Shown: positions 40,875 to 49,804, numbered from the stretch's first letter. The stretch: DNA of 64,000 bases from an uncultured Dehalococcoidia bacterium (GCA_958296225.1 OY282456.1:2170001-2234000); one strand, 5' to 3'. The notes: generated from the letters alone by a model not told the origin. Numbers and translations are program-made.

Positions 40875-40962
40875 GGCAGCGTTTCCGTTTCAGGTGGTTT
40901 GATTATTCCCCATTCCCGCGAAAGCGGGAATCCAGGAAGGGCCAGAGCGGCATCCCTACAAT
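40875..40962. mobile_element. Truncated copy of the MITE-like family
   Basis: The left end GGCAGCGTTTCCGTTTCAGG and the following GTGGTTTGATTATTCCCC with ATTCCCGC-GAAA-GCGGGAAT match the 39997 element for about 85 bp. The right terminal repeat is absent. It sits between the retropepsin-like and YedK genes. Confidence 0.7.
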
Positions 40963-41044
40963 TGCATCCGCAGCGGCGCGCGCCAGGGTGTTGACGCCCC
41001 CGGCGCCGCTGCGTGACGACGTTGCGCCGGAGGTGAAAGAAATT

Positions 41045-41752
41045 ATGTGCGGACGATTCGGCCTTTTCTCGGAGCTGGACGAACTGGCGGAGCAGTTCAG
41101 CTTCGCGCCGGCGGCGGTGCGCGACGGCTACCGGCCCCGCTGGAATATTCCGCCCACCGCGCCGGCGCTGGCCATCCGGGCCGACGGCGACCGCCGCGCC
41201 GCCAGCATAATGCGCTGGGGATGGACTCCCCCGCGCGGTCAGGCCGGAGGCGGCGCGCCGCGGCTGCTGTGCAACGCCCGCGCCGAAACCGTCGCCCAAC
41301 GCCCCGCCTTTCGCAGCGCCTTTGCGACGCGGCGCTGCCTGGCGCCGGCCAACGGGTTCTACGAGTGGCGACCCGGCCCCGGGCGGAGCAAAACGCCCCT
41401 GTGGTTTCACCATAACGCCGGCGCCGCCGTGGCTTTCGCCGGCCTCTGGTTCAATGCCCAAACCGCGGATGGCGGCCAGGAATCCTGCGTCATCATCACT
41501 TGCGCCGCCAACGGGCTGGTGGCGCCGGCGCATAACCGGATGCCGGTCATCCTGGAACCGGCGCAGTTCGATACCTGGCTCTCCGACCAGTCGCCGGCGG
41601 ATGCCCTCCTCAGCCTGCTGGACAGTAGAGAGTGGCCCCGGATGGCGGCGTATGAAGTATCAGCCGCGGTCAACCGCACGGCTAACGAAGGGCCGCAGCT
41701 GGTCGCGCCATTCGTCAAAGACCTGGACGACAGACAGCCGGGCTTGCTCTGA
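41045..41752 (+). CDS. SOS-response-associated peptidase YedK/HMCES family (SRAP)
   Basis: At 235 aa from MCGRFGLFS, this is a SRAP protein. C2 becomes the catalytic residue after Met removal and links covalently to abasic sites in single-stranded DNA. Conserved blocks are RPRWNIPPTAPAL, LLCNARAETVAQRPAFR, RRCLAPANGFYEWRPG (E near residue 106) and AHNRMPVIL with the catalytic His. It protects abasic sites during replication. The start is fixed by MCGR after a GGAGGTG site; in-frame upstream sequence is not part of the family. Confidence 0.93.
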   Translation: MCGRFGLFSELDELAEQFSFAPAAVRDGYRPRWNIPPTAPALAIRADGDRRAASIMRWGWTPPRGQAGGGAPRLLCNARAETVAQRPAFRSAFATRRCLAPANGFYEWRPGPGRSKTPLWFHHNAGAAVAFAGLWFNAQTADGGQESCVIITCAANGLVAPAHNRMPVILEPAQFDTWLSDQSPADALLSLLDSREWPRMAAYEVSAAVNRTANEGPQLVAPFVKDLDDRQPGLL

Positions 41753-41791
41753 CCCTGGCCGGTTGGCAGGGCGGCGGCGGCAACCCTGACG

Positions 41792-42598
41792 TTAAACTCC
41801 CCGTTCCGTGAACACCGCGTCCGCCTGCTCCAGGGCCTCCTCCACATAAGGCCAACCGCGATACCAGCCGGCCTGGGAGAAGACCTCGCAGATTTCCCGG
41901 CGGCTCAGGCCCAGATTGAGGGCATATCCGACGTGCTCCCGCAGCTGCTTCATATGCCCCCGGCACATTAGCGCCACCATGATGCACACCGTGCGTTCCT
42001 TGGGAGTCAGGTCGCCACGGGCCCACACCTCGCCGTAGTTGTAGGCGTCAACCAGCGCAGCGGTCTCCGGGGCCAGGTCGTGGGACAGCGTATTTTCCAG
42101 CGCAGCTTCGGCTTGCGGCCCCCAATGCTCCCGGCGCATCCGCCGTCCTCTTTCCAGCTTCTCGGCCACCGAATCCAACCACTCCGCCATCAGGGGTTCG
42201 CTGTCCTCGCGCTGCCACATGGGTTGCTCATTAATCACGCGCTGGGCCTGGGCCAGGGAGGACACGGTGGCCGGTATTCCCGCGTAGAAAATGAGCTGCA
42301 GGAAAATGCCCTTAATCTTTTGCGGGGACATCCCCAGGGAAAGCCCTACCCTGATTTGGTGCTGCAGGCCAAATTCCCAACCGTTACAGCACTGGGCCGC
42401 GATGGTCGCCAAACTGCGCAGGGTCACGTCGAGGCCCGGCGCCTGCCAGACGCCGCCCCACATCACCTCTTCCTGCAGCTTAACGTAGTCCTTGCTGATG
42501 TCCGGCAATACCGCGGTCAGTCGGCCCCGGGGTACGTACTGGTCAATGAAGGCGTGGAGATTGGCCGCTTTTCGCGCCAGGTCGGCTGCGCTGTCCAT
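41792..42598 (-). CDS. Carboxymuconolactone decarboxylase-family protein, paralog 1
   Basis: The 268-aa protein has two AhpD/CMD-like halves. The first has VTLRSLATIAAQCCNGWEFG and LGMSPQKIKGIFLQLIFYAG. The second has LTPKERTVCIMVALMCRGHM, the family's K-E-R-x(5)-A-x(4)-H-like motif, and GLSRREICEVFSQAGWYRGW. The CxxC of AhpD is missing, so a decarboxylase- or oxygenase-like reaction or a scaffold role is more plausible than peroxidase support. GGGAG precedes the ATG. First in the string of three homologs on this strand. Confidence 0.85.
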   Translation of the reverse strand: MDSAADLARKAANLHAFIDQYVPRGRLTAVLPDISKDYVKLQEEVMWGGVWQAPGLDVTLRSLATIAAQCCNGWEFGLQHQIRVGLSLGMSPQKIKGIFLQLIFYAGIPATVSSLAQAQRVINEQPMWQREDSEPLMAEWLDSVAEKLERGRRMRREHWGPQAEAALENTLSHDLAPETAALVDAYNYGEVWARGDLTPKERTVCIMVALMCRGHMKQLREHVGYALNLGLSRREICEVFSQAGWYRGWPYVEEALEQADAVFTERGV

Positions 42599-42648
42599 AG
42601 GTGGTTCTCCCAATACTGAACTTGATGGGTGTAGCCCGTGGCGGGAGG

Positions 42649-43440
42649 TCAGGCGCGCCGGGCCTGGAAGACTTCGTTGGCCTGCTCCAGGGCGTCCTCG
42701 ACGCACGGCCACCCGCGATACCAGCCGGCCTGGGCGAACACTTCGCAAATCTGCTTTTCATCCAGCCCGGCGTCCAGCGCATATTCCACGTGGCGTTTCA
42801 GTTGACTCAGGTGGCCCCGGCACATCAACGCCGCCAGGATGCACACCATACGCTCCCTGGGGTTCAAATCGGCGCGCCGCCACACTTCCCCAAAGTGATA
42901 GCCATCCACCAGGGCGGCGGATTCCGGAACGAACCGCTGCGCCAGCGAGTTCTCAAGCTCTGCGTCGGCGCGCTCGCCCCAATTCCTGACCCGCAAAATC
43001 TTGCCTTGCGCCAGCATAGCTGCGATGGAGTCCAGCCAGGCCACGTCCAGCGGCACGTCGCCCGATTTCCATTCTTCCCGTTCGTTGATGACTTCCTGGG
43101 CAATGCGCAGGCCGAAGACGGTAGCCGGCGCCCCGGCGTAAAACAGGAGCTGGATGAATATACCCTTGACTTGCTGCGCGGTAATGCCCACGGTCAGTCC
43201 GGTGCGTACCTGGTGCTCCACGCCAAAGTCGTAACCGTTGACACACTGGGCGGTGATGGTGGCAAAGCTGCGCAGCTTCAAGTCCAGCCCGTCGGCCAGC
43301 CACACGCCGCCCCACATCAGTTCGTGCTGTACTCGCACAAAATCGGCCAGCACCGGGGCCGGCCGGGCGTAGGGCAGAAACTGGTCGAAAAACTGCCGGA
43401 GTTTCGCGGATTTTTCCTGCAACTCCGCTGTGGTCGTCAT
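42649..43440 (-). CDS. Carboxymuconolactone decarboxylase-family protein, paralog 2
   Basis: The 263-aa middle copy has LKLRSFATITAQCVNGYDFG, VEHQVRTGLTVGITAQQVKG, LNPRERMVCILAALMCRGHL and GLDEKQICEVFAQAGWYRGW. Relative to paralog 1 it lost one Cys of AQCCNG and has other changes, so the copies have diverged for some time. The gap to its neighbours is 30-50 bp. It is probably co-transcribed with them from upstream of paralog 3. Confidence 0.85.
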   Translation of the reverse strand: MTTTAELQEKSAKLRQFFDQFLPYARPAPVLADFVRVQHELMWGGVWLADGLDLKLRSFATITAQCVNGYDFGVEHQVRTGLTVGITAQQVKGIFIQLLFYAGAPATVFGLRIAQEVINEREEWKSGDVPLDVAWLDSIAAMLAQGKILRVRNWGERADAELENSLAQRFVPESAALVDGYHFGEVWRRADLNPRERMVCILAALMCRGHLSQLKRHVEYALDAGLDEKQICEVFAQAGWYRGWPCVEDALEQANEVFQARRA

Positions 43441-43470
43441 ACGTAAGACCCTCCTGGTCGGTGCCGTGCC

Positions 43471-44253
43471 TCAGGGCCGTTCTTCCGCGAACACGGCCTG
43501 GGCCTGTTCCAGAGCATCCTCCACATGGGGCCAGCCCCGGTACCAGCCCGCCTGGGAAAATACTTCGCAAATTTCCTTGCGGCTGAGCCCCATGTTCAGA
43601 GCATAGCGGATATGCCGCCGCAGTTGCTGCCAGTGTCCGCGCGACATCAGCGCCGCCAGCACGCATACCATCCGCTCTTTGGGCAACAGGTCGTCCCGCG
43701 CCCACACTTCGCCGTAGTTGTACCCATCGACGATAGCTGAGGCTTCCGGCGTCATTCGCTGCGCCAAAGACCCTTCAATCTCCCGGTTGGCCTGTTCGCC
43801 CCAATGCTGGCGACGGATTGCACGGCCGCGCTCCAGCTTGGCTGCGACTGTTTCCAGCCAGTCCGCTGCCAAAGGAACGTCTGCGGCTTTCCATTCGTCC
43901 CGCTCGTTGATTACCGTCTGGGCTTGCAGCAAGCCGTGAACCGTGGCGGGGATGCCCGCGTAAAAAAGCAGCTGAATGAATATCCCCTTGATTTGCGGCG
44001 GCGTTATGCCCATGGTGAGGCCGACCCTAATCTGGCGCTGCAGCCCGAAATCCCAGCCATTGACGCACTGGGCGGAGATAGTGGCGAAACTGCGCAGCTT
44101 CAAATCCAGGCCCGGAGCCTGCCAGATGCCGCCCCACACCAGGGGCGCTTGAATACGCGAGTAGTCCGGGGCAATGGCTGGAATGTCGCTGGGGGCGGGC
44201 CAATACGCCGCAAAATCCTGAGCTCTTTGGGATAGCTCCTCAGGCGTGGTCAT
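43471..44253 (-). CDS. Carboxymuconolactone decarboxylase-family protein, paralog 3 (operon first)
   Basis: The 260-aa copy is nearest the promoter side of the triplet: LKLRSFATISAQCVNGWDFG, VGLTMGITPPQIKGIFIQL, LPKERMVCVLAALMSRGHWQ and GLSRKEICEVFSQAGWYRGW. MTTPEELSQ is preferred as start because GGAGAACAG lies before it; an in-frame Met six codons upstream is possible. Its MSRGH in place of MCRGH removes the cysteine found in the other two copies, hinting at different chemistry. Confidence 0.85.
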   Translation of the reverse strand: MTTPEELSQRAQDFAAYWPAPSDIPAIAPDYSRIQAPLVWGGIWQAPGLDLKLRSFATISAQCVNGWDFGLQRQIRVGLTMGITPPQIKGIFIQLLFYAGIPATVHGLLQAQTVINERDEWKAADVPLAADWLETVAAKLERGRAIRRQHWGEQANREIEGSLAQRMTPEASAIVDGYNYGEVWARDDLLPKERMVCVLAALMSRGHWQQLRRHIRYALNMGLSRKEICEVFSQAGWYRGWPHVEDALEQAQAVFAEERP

Positions 44254-44327
44254 GGGCTGTTCTCCAATCAAGGCCGTGCTTTACGATGCCAATTCTACCC
44301 GACTATCTTGCCCGGGAAAACTACCGC

Positions 44328-44336
44328 CAATTGACG
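44328..44336. repeat. 9-bp target-site duplication (CAATTGACG), left
   Basis: CAATTGACG directly precedes the element at 44337 and is repeated identically right after its other end. Confidence 0.88.
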
Positions 44337-44479
44337 GGTAGCGTTGCAATTCAGGTGGCCGTACCTTGCCGTCATTCCGGCGCCAGCCGGAATCCACCAT
44401 ATCCCCATCGGAAAAATCCTGTCCATCCTGTCCATCGCTGTAAAAAACGGACTCAAACCACCTGAAACGAAACGCCGCC
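44337..44479. mobile_element. 143-bp MITE-like element with terminal inverted repeats and 9-bp target duplication
   Basis: The left end GGTAGCGTTGCAATTCAGG matches the inverted right end GGCGGCGTTTCGTTTCAGG at 17 of about 22 positions including the GTGG beyond. CAATTGACG flanks both sides. The interior has the hairpin CATTCCGGC-GCCA-GCCGGAATCC and no ORF. It is the cleanest copy of the family and lies in the 386-bp gap 44254-44639, which holds nothing else I can identify. Confidence 0.9.
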
Positions 44480-44488
44480 CAATTGACG
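44480..44488. repeat. 9-bp target-site duplication (CAATTGACG), right
   Basis: Identical to 44328-44336, in the same orientation. Confidence 0.88.
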
Positions 44489-44639
44489 CCGGGGCCGGGC
44501 GTCTCCCGGTCACGTATGATAAGATGTCAGACAACTCGCAGCCGGCGACGGGCTAATCGTGGCTATTGTCAGGCTATTGAGGCAAAGGCACACCGGAACT
44601 ACGCGGCCGCCGGGCTGACCTGGCGCGGTAAGGGGCATT

Positions 44640-45686
44640 GTGAATCGACTTCGTGCATTAGGCAGAGCGCTGACCGGCTGGTACGTCATCGCGCCGGTTG
44701 CCGTCCTGGTGGGCCTGGCCGTGGGCGCGCTGGTGTTCGTGTACGCCATGCCGGGGAAGCCCAACATCGGCGTCATCAACCTGCCTTTCGCCGTCATCAC
44801 CGATGAGTCCGCCATCATCATCAGCGAATACCTCAACTACGCGCGCCGGGACGACTCCATCAAGGCGGTGGTCATCAACATTGCCTCTCCCGGCGGCGGC
44901 GCGGCCGCCAGCGAGCGTATGTACCTTGAAACCCGGAAACTGCGCGCCGAGAAACCCGTGGTGCTGGTGATGAACGGCCTGGTTGCCAGCGGCGGCTATA
45001 TGATGGCCATGGGGGCCAACCATACCTATGCTCAAACGTCGTCCCTGGTGGGCAACGTGGGGGTAATCGCTTTCTCCGGGCCGTTGATTCCCCGGCCGCC
45101 GCCGGAGAATATCGTGATTACCGGCCCCGACAAACTGTCGGGCGGCTCCCGAAGGGACTGGATTGAACTGATTGACCAGCTGAAGGGGGCTTTCGCCCAA
45201 CTGGTCATCGCCGAACGGGGCGAAAAGCTGCGGCTAACCGAGGCCGAGCTGACGCGAGGACGCCTCTACTCCGGCGTTGACGCCGTCCGGCTGGGGCTGG
45301 CCGACGAACTGGGCGGCCAAAGCGACGCGGTTCAGAAAGCGGCGGAACTGGCCGGCATTTCCAACTACGGCTTCGTGGACGTCAACGCCGCAGTGCAGCG
45401 GGAGTTCCTGCTCCGGGTGCGACGGATATTCGCGTCGGAGCACGACGGCGCGGCCCTTGACTCCGGCGACGCGCTAACCCCGCTGCTGCTGAACCTGGAT
45501 GCTAACGACGCTCTCCCCGGCGCGTCCGGGCCGGAGTCCGGCGCCGGTATTGAGCGGCTGCCCGGACTGCGGCAGCTGACGCTCTACGGGAGTTGGGGTA
45601 CGGATCCGGAAAACCCGCTGCCGGAATTTCCGCTCGACATTGGCCGCCCGAACATTTACTACCTTTATGCCGGCTATGACAATTAA
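44640..45686 (+). CDS. S49-family signal peptide peptidase-like protein
   Basis: This 348-aa protein has one N-terminal membrane helix (IAPVAVLVGLAVGALVFVYA). An S49 serine peptidase domain follows. VINIASPGGGAAASERMYL gives the GGG oxyanion element, GLVASGGYMMAMG carries the probable nucleophile S117, and ITGPDKLSGGSRRD carries the probable general base K165, about 48 residues later as in SppA. The active site would face out of the cytoplasm. It starts at GTG 44640. The next gene overlaps its stop by 11 bp, so three genes form an envelope operon. Confidence 0.82.
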   Translation: MNRLRALGRALTGWYVIAPVAVLVGLAVGALVFVYAMPGKPNIGVINLPFAVITDESAIIISEYLNYARRDDSIKAVVINIASPGGGAAASERMYLETRKLRAEKPVVLVMNGLVASGGYMMAMGANHTYAQTSSLVGNVGVIAFSGPLIPRPPPENIVITGPDKLSGGSRRDWIELIDQLKGAFAQLVIAERGEKLRLTEAELTRGRLYSGVDAVRLGLADELGGQSDAVQKAAELAGISNYGFVDVNAAVQREFLLRVRRIFASEHDGAALDSGDALTPLLLNLDANDALPGASGPESGAGIERLPGLRQLTLYGSWGTDPENPLPEFPLDIGRPNIYYLYAGYDN

Positions 45687-47070
45687 ACCGCTGGGTTTCC
45701 TGGCCCTGTTCCTCGTCTGCGGCGTCGTCGCTTTCGGGGTCGGGTATCTCTTTTTCTACCAGGGCGGCTACGACGCGCCGCCCACGCCGGAGATTGCGCT
45801 CCGGCCGCCGGATTCGCCGGCGGCATCCGCCCGCCCGGCGGTGGCGCCGCTCCCCGGCCGCGCCACCGGGGGGCTGCTGGTGGTGGACGCCCTGCACAAG
45901 AACGCCTTTTTGGAGAGCGAAATCGTTACGCTGCGGTCGCGGGTAGCCAACAGGGGATACGACATCGAGTTCGCCGGCGACTTCACTGCCGTCACCAAAG
46001 CGGGGGACAAGCTGCAGCTGCTGGAAACTAAACTGCGTCGCGCCGACAGTTTCCTGGTCATCCTGCCGCGGGAGGGTTACACCGAGGCCGAGGCCGACCT
46101 GGTAGCGGGGTTCGTGGGCCGGGGCGGCAAGCTGCTGCTGGTCTCCGACCCGACCCGGCCCCAGCAAATCAACACGCTGGCCGCGCGGTTCGGGCTGAAC
46201 TTCCAGCCCGGCTACCTGTACAACCAGGTTGAACACGACCTCAACTTCCAGAACATCCTGGTCAGAGAGTTCCAGCCGGACGCAATCACCCTGGGCCTGG
46301 ACGCCCTTGCCCTGTACACCACCGGCTCAATCCGGTCGTCCGGCCCCGGCCTGGCCTTCGCCGGCGGGAATACGCAATCCTCCGTAGTGGCCGGCAGCGC
46401 CGGACTCACCCCCATGGCCTGGGGCAGCAGCCGCAACGTGCTTGCGATTGCCGACCTGACTTTTATGATTCCGCCCCAGGACGCCATGCTGGACAACGGC
46501 CGGCTGGTGTCAAACGTAGCGGAGTACCTTACGGACAGCAGCCGTGAGTTTGACCTGGCGGACTTCCCGCACTTCTACGACCGGGGCCCGGCCCACGGCG
46601 TGGACATCCTTTTGGGGCAGCCAACGCTGCTGAGCGGCGGGGCTGACTTGAAGCAGGGGCTTGCGGACTCCGGCATATCGGCCCACATCCGAGGGGTAGA
46701 AGACGTAAGCCAGGACACGATATTCCTCGGACTGTACCAGGACGCGCCGCAGGTCAGTCCGTACCTGCAAGCGGCCGGCGTGCGCGTTGATGACACGCTG
46801 GGCGCGCCTTTCGCGCCGGACCTGGATTTGGCCGGAACCGCGATTACCGTGCTTGACGCCAACCGGGAGCGGCACGTGCTAATCCTGCTGGCCGATACGC
46901 CCAAGGGCTTGCAGGATGCGGTAAAACGACTAATCAGCGGCGAATTCAGAGACGACCTGGTGAGCGACTTCGCCGGGATAAAGCTGACCGGCGCCGTCAT
47001 ACCAACCCGGACAGCGGTTAAACCGACCCGGACGGCGGTTAAGACGAGCGACCCGGCCGGTGATGAGTAG
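45676..47070 (+). CDS. DUF4350-like membrane-anchored GATase1-fold protein
   Basis: The 464-aa protein has one membrane helix at about residues 4-26 (LGFLALFLVCGVVAFGVGYL), a proline/alanine linker, then a DUF4350-like domain. That domain has LLVVDALHKNAFLESEIVTL, DSFLVILPREGYTEAEADLV and FVGRGGKLLLVSDP, which is the GATase1-like strand-helix pattern, followed by an extracellular beta-rich part. The end carries two PTRTAVK copies. ATG 45676 overlaps the S49 gene by 11 bp; ATG 45667 is the alternative. A gene of this class beside a peptidase and a lipoprotein suggests an envelope quality-control or sensing complex; the role is inferred. Confidence 0.72.
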   Translation: MTIKPLGFLALFLVCGVVAFGVGYLFFYQGGYDAPPTPEIALRPPDSPAASARPAVAPLPGRATGGLLVVDALHKNAFLESEIVTLRSRVANRGYDIEFAGDFTAVTKAGDKLQLLETKLRRADSFLVILPREGYTEAEADLVAGFVGRGGKLLLVSDPTRPQQINTLAARFGLNFQPGYLYNQVEHDLNFQNILVREFQPDAITLGLDALALYTTGSIRSSGPGLAFAGGNTQSSVVAGSAGLTPMAWGSSRNVLAIADLTFMIPPQDAMLDNGRLVSNVAEYLTDSSREFDLADFPHFYDRGPAHGVDILLGQPTLLSGGADLKQGLADSGISAHIRGVEDVSQDTIFLGLYQDAPQVSPYLQAAGVRVDDTLGAPFAPDLDLAGTAITVLDANRERHVLILLADTPKGLQDAVKRLISGEFRDDLVSDFAGIKLTGAVIPTRTAVKPTRTAVKTSDPAGDE

Positions 47071-48487
47071 CAGGCAGTTCATGAAAACACGATATGGTTC
47101 CCGGGTTTTGCCCTTCCTGGCGCTGGCGCTGTTCGCGCTGGCCGCCTGCACGCAACCCGATGTTGCCCCACCGGCGGCGGCCCCCACCGACCCGCCGCCC
47201 GCCGCCAGCGTCGCCCCTCTGCCGGCAAGCGCGCAAGCGGCAATCGGTGATTTCGCAAATCAACAGCAGGCCATTGACCAGGAGTGGGAACAGATTCGTG
47301 AAGAGTTCGACCAGTGGCGCGCCGGCCTGATTTCCTGCCATCCGAATGCAATGCGTGAAGCCCTGAACGACTTCGCCGTTGCATTCAACGACGTGACCGA
47401 ACAGGCGCGGGGCCTCACCAGAGGCCAAAGCAGCAGCGAACTGGCCGATTTGCTGATAACGGCCGCGGAAGAGGAAGAGGCGGCGCTGCGGCAATTGCGC
47501 GACCGCTGGCAGCCCAACAACGTTTCGCTGTTCGAGCAAGTGGAGCAGCGGCGTTCCCAGGCGTCCCACGCGCAGAAGAACGCGGAAGACCGCGCCATTG
47601 AGCTGCGCGCAACGTTCGCAAGCGGCGTTGATTCCAAGACAACGGAAGAGTTCGCCCAATCCTTTGACCGCATCAAAAGCGACTGGCAGCAGTTTCATGA
47701 GGAGTACGCCGCCTGGCGCAAAGAGGCGGATAGCCTGGAAGCCGATGCCGTATTCACCGGACTCGAGCAGATTGTCGAAAACTTGACCCCCATTGCTGAC
47801 GCGCTGGACGAGCTGCCCGCTCTGGATGGCGCCGAGAGTACGATAGAGCGGCTCCAAAGCGCAGTGCAAGCCGAAATGGAGGCGTTTCAGGCCACCAAAA
47901 AAACATCGTCAACAGCGTCAAAGGAAACAGCGTCGGAAGAAACGTCATCCGAGGAAGCAACAGACACCCAGGAACTTCCCGACTACGACGCAATTGACGC
48001 CGGCATAAAGGAAAGCGAAGACGCTCTGGAAGAGGCCAGCGACGCCATCGGCAAAATCGCCGAGGCTGACCCCGTCACCGAGGTTGACCCCGCGGTGGGT
48101 CTGGCAGAGCTGCAAGTCTTCAACGGTGAGTACAACAACCTCCTGTTGGCGTGGGCCGATTTCAATGACCGCTACAACGACTGGCGGAGAAGTGAAGGCG
48201 GGTGTGACCGGACTGAAGTGGTAGCAGCGTTGGAGCAGTTCAGCCTCCGCACCGGCAAGCTCGGCCGCGACGTGAGGGACCTTCCCCGGTCGGGCTACCT
48301 GCTGCCCATCTCCACGTTACTGGTCGAGGCGGTGGCCGGGGAAGAAAACGCTATCCGAACCCTCCGCCATTCCTGGCAGCCCTTCACGACGGACGCTTTT
48401 AAGGCCGTTGACCAGGAGCGGGTTAATGCGGACGGGCTGCGCCGGGGGGCGGAGCTGGCCCTACAGGAACTGCGCAGCCGGCCCTGA
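47063..48487 (+). CDS. Repeat lipoprotein, third gene of the S49 operon
   Basis: The 474-aa protein has a lipoprotein signal with lipobox LFALAAC near residue 27 and an alanine/proline linker. Three related helical units follow. The N-terminal one includes EWEQIREEFDQWRAG and AALRQLRDRWQPNNVSLFEQ, and the C-terminal one includes NNLLLAWADFNDRYNDWR and AIRTLRHSWQPFTTDAFK. A shorter middle unit has DWQQFHEEYAAWRKEADSLE. A Thr/Ser/Glu stretch (about 275-310) joins the last two. It overlaps the DUF4350-like gene by 8 bp. No enzyme motif is visible; it is probably a binding or structural partner at the outer face. Confidence 0.75.
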   Translation: MSSRQFMKTRYGSRVLPFLALALFALAACTQPDVAPPAAAPTDPPPAASVAPLPASAQAAIGDFANQQQAIDQEWEQIREEFDQWRAGLISCHPNAMREALNDFAVAFNDVTEQARGLTRGQSSSELADLLITAAEEEEAALRQLRDRWQPNNVSLFEQVEQRRSQASHAQKNAEDRAIELRATFASGVDSKTTEEFAQSFDRIKSDWQQFHEEYAAWRKEADSLEADAVFTGLEQIVENLTPIADALDELPALDGAESTIERLQSAVQAEMEAFQATKKTSSTASKETASEETSSEEATDTQELPDYDAIDAGIKESEDALEEASDAIGKIAEADPVTEVDPAVGLAELQVFNGEYNNLLLAWADFNDRYNDWRRSEGGCDRTEVVAALEQFSLRTGKLGRDVRDLPRSGYLLPISTLLVEAVAGEENAIRTLRHSWQPFTTDAFKAVDQERVNADGLRRGAELALQELRSRP

Positions 48488-48530
48488 GCCAATCGCTCCC
48501 AACACTGCAAGCACCATACCCGCGGAATCA

Positions 48531-48561
48531 GCAGGGGGCAGGTTTGAAACCTGCCCCCTGC
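48531..48561. terminator. Perfect 15-bp inverted repeat between convergent genes
   Basis: GCAGGGGGCAGGTTT, one base, then its exact complement. It lies between the lipoprotein gene (plus) and the luciferase-like gene (minus) and could terminate both. No long U-tract. Confidence 0.55.
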
Positions 48562-48594
48562 CGGTATCCGCTGACGGAACCGCCGCCGCCGGCG

Positions 48595-49713
48595 TTACTT
48601 GAAGTGGGGAATCACATGGTCGGTGATGAGGCGCATAGTATTCATCACCACCTCGCGGGGAACCGATGACGTCCAGTTGACCTCGAACATGATTTCGTCG
48701 GTGCTGAAGGCTTCCCGGAGCAGGTGAATCTTGTCCACCACTTCCTCCGGCGTCCCGAACAGGTTCACTTCCTCGGTGGTATCGGGGCTGGCGGAGCCGG
48801 CGTCGGTGCTGCCGATGCCCACCCGGCCGGAGTAATACTGCCGGGCCAGACTCATCAGGGCCTCCGTCTGGCGCGTGGCTTCCTCTTGCGTCGCGGCCAC
48901 CAGGGTGGGTATGCGAACCACCGTAGTCGGGTCGCCGGGGTGTCCCGCGTCGATCCAGGCTTGCCGGTAGGTTTGCACGTCATCCCGCAGGACGGCCGAC
49001 CCGCGCAGGTTGTGCGGCGAACTGCCCGCCCCGATGGCAATGCGATAGCCCTTTTGGCCCATAGGCACAAAACTCTCCTGGCTGTCCACCGGCAGCAGCA
49101 TGGGCGGGTAGGGCTTCTGGTAGGGCTTCGGGATGGCCAGGTAAGGTTCGTAGAATGCGGGATAGCTGTAGTACTCGCCCTCAAACCCGGAGAAGCGCTC
49201 CTCTGTCCAGAGCTGCTTCATCACTTCCAGAAACTCAAAGAAAGAGTCCCGGCGTTCGTCGGAGCCGCGCGAGCGCGCCCCGGCGCCGTAAATGAACCGG
49301 CCCTTGCTGATTTGGTCCACTATGGCGACCTGCTCCGCGACCTGGAAGGGGTCATCCAGCTGCAAGTTGTCAAAGGAGTACCTTTCATGCGGCAGCGCCC
49401 TTTCGGACAATTGCTCGCCGGCCATCTTCATCAGCGGGCGGTGGATGGACGACCCGATTTTAATCCGCTCCGTGCGCTCGGCCAGCACGGCGGACAGCAG
49501 GAGAACCTGCGGGTCCATGCTGGCCTGCTTGGAAAAGTGCCCACCCCCAAGCCAGACATAGTCCCAGCCCATCTCCTCCACCGCGTCAATCTCCGTGTAA
49601 TTCACGGCGTAAGCTTCTTCCTCCAGAAGCTTGCCCCCTTTGTAATCGGGGTCCCAGGGAACCTTGCCACCTTCGTACAAGGCATTCCAGGTATTGAAAA
49701 GTCCAAAGTCCAT
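48595..49713 (-). CDS. LLM-class flavin-dependent oxidoreductase
   Basis: The 372-aa luciferase-family protein starts MDFGLFNTWNALYEGGK. It has AVEEMGWDYVWLGGGHF, LLLSAVLAERTERIKIGSSI, FQVAEQVAIVDQISKGRFIY, GAGARSRGSDERRDSFFEFL and SSPHNLRGSAVLRDD. An AGGAGGGGAG ribosome site just before ATG 49713 fixes the start. It likely oxidises an organic substrate using reduced flavin and oxygen, or F420. It converges on the lipoprotein gene and diverges from nothing obvious; one of two LLM enzymes in the window. Confidence 0.9.
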   Translation of the reverse strand: MDFGLFNTWNALYEGGKVPWDPDYKGGKLLEEEAYAVNYTEIDAVEEMGWDYVWLGGGHFSKQASMDPQVLLLSAVLAERTERIKIGSSIHRPLMKMAGEQLSERALPHERYSFDNLQLDDPFQVAEQVAIVDQISKGRFIYGAGARSRGSDERRDSFFEFLEVMKQLWTEERFSGFEGEYYSYPAFYEPYLAIPKPYQKPYPPMLLPVDSQESFVPMGQKGYRIAIGAGSSPHNLRGSAVLRDDVQTYRQAWIDAGHPGDPTTVVRIPTLVAATQEEATRQTEALMSLARQYYSGRVGIGSTDAGSASPDTTEEVNLFGTPEEVVDKIHLLREAFSTDEIMFEVNWTSSVPREVVMNTMRLITDHVIPHFK

Positions 49714-49804
49714 CTCTCCCCTCCTTTCCTGCTTGGCGGTGCGATGCTTCAGTGCCGCCAATGCTAGCACCGGCGGCAAGTAGCGTCAACGCTGGCACAT
49801 CGCG

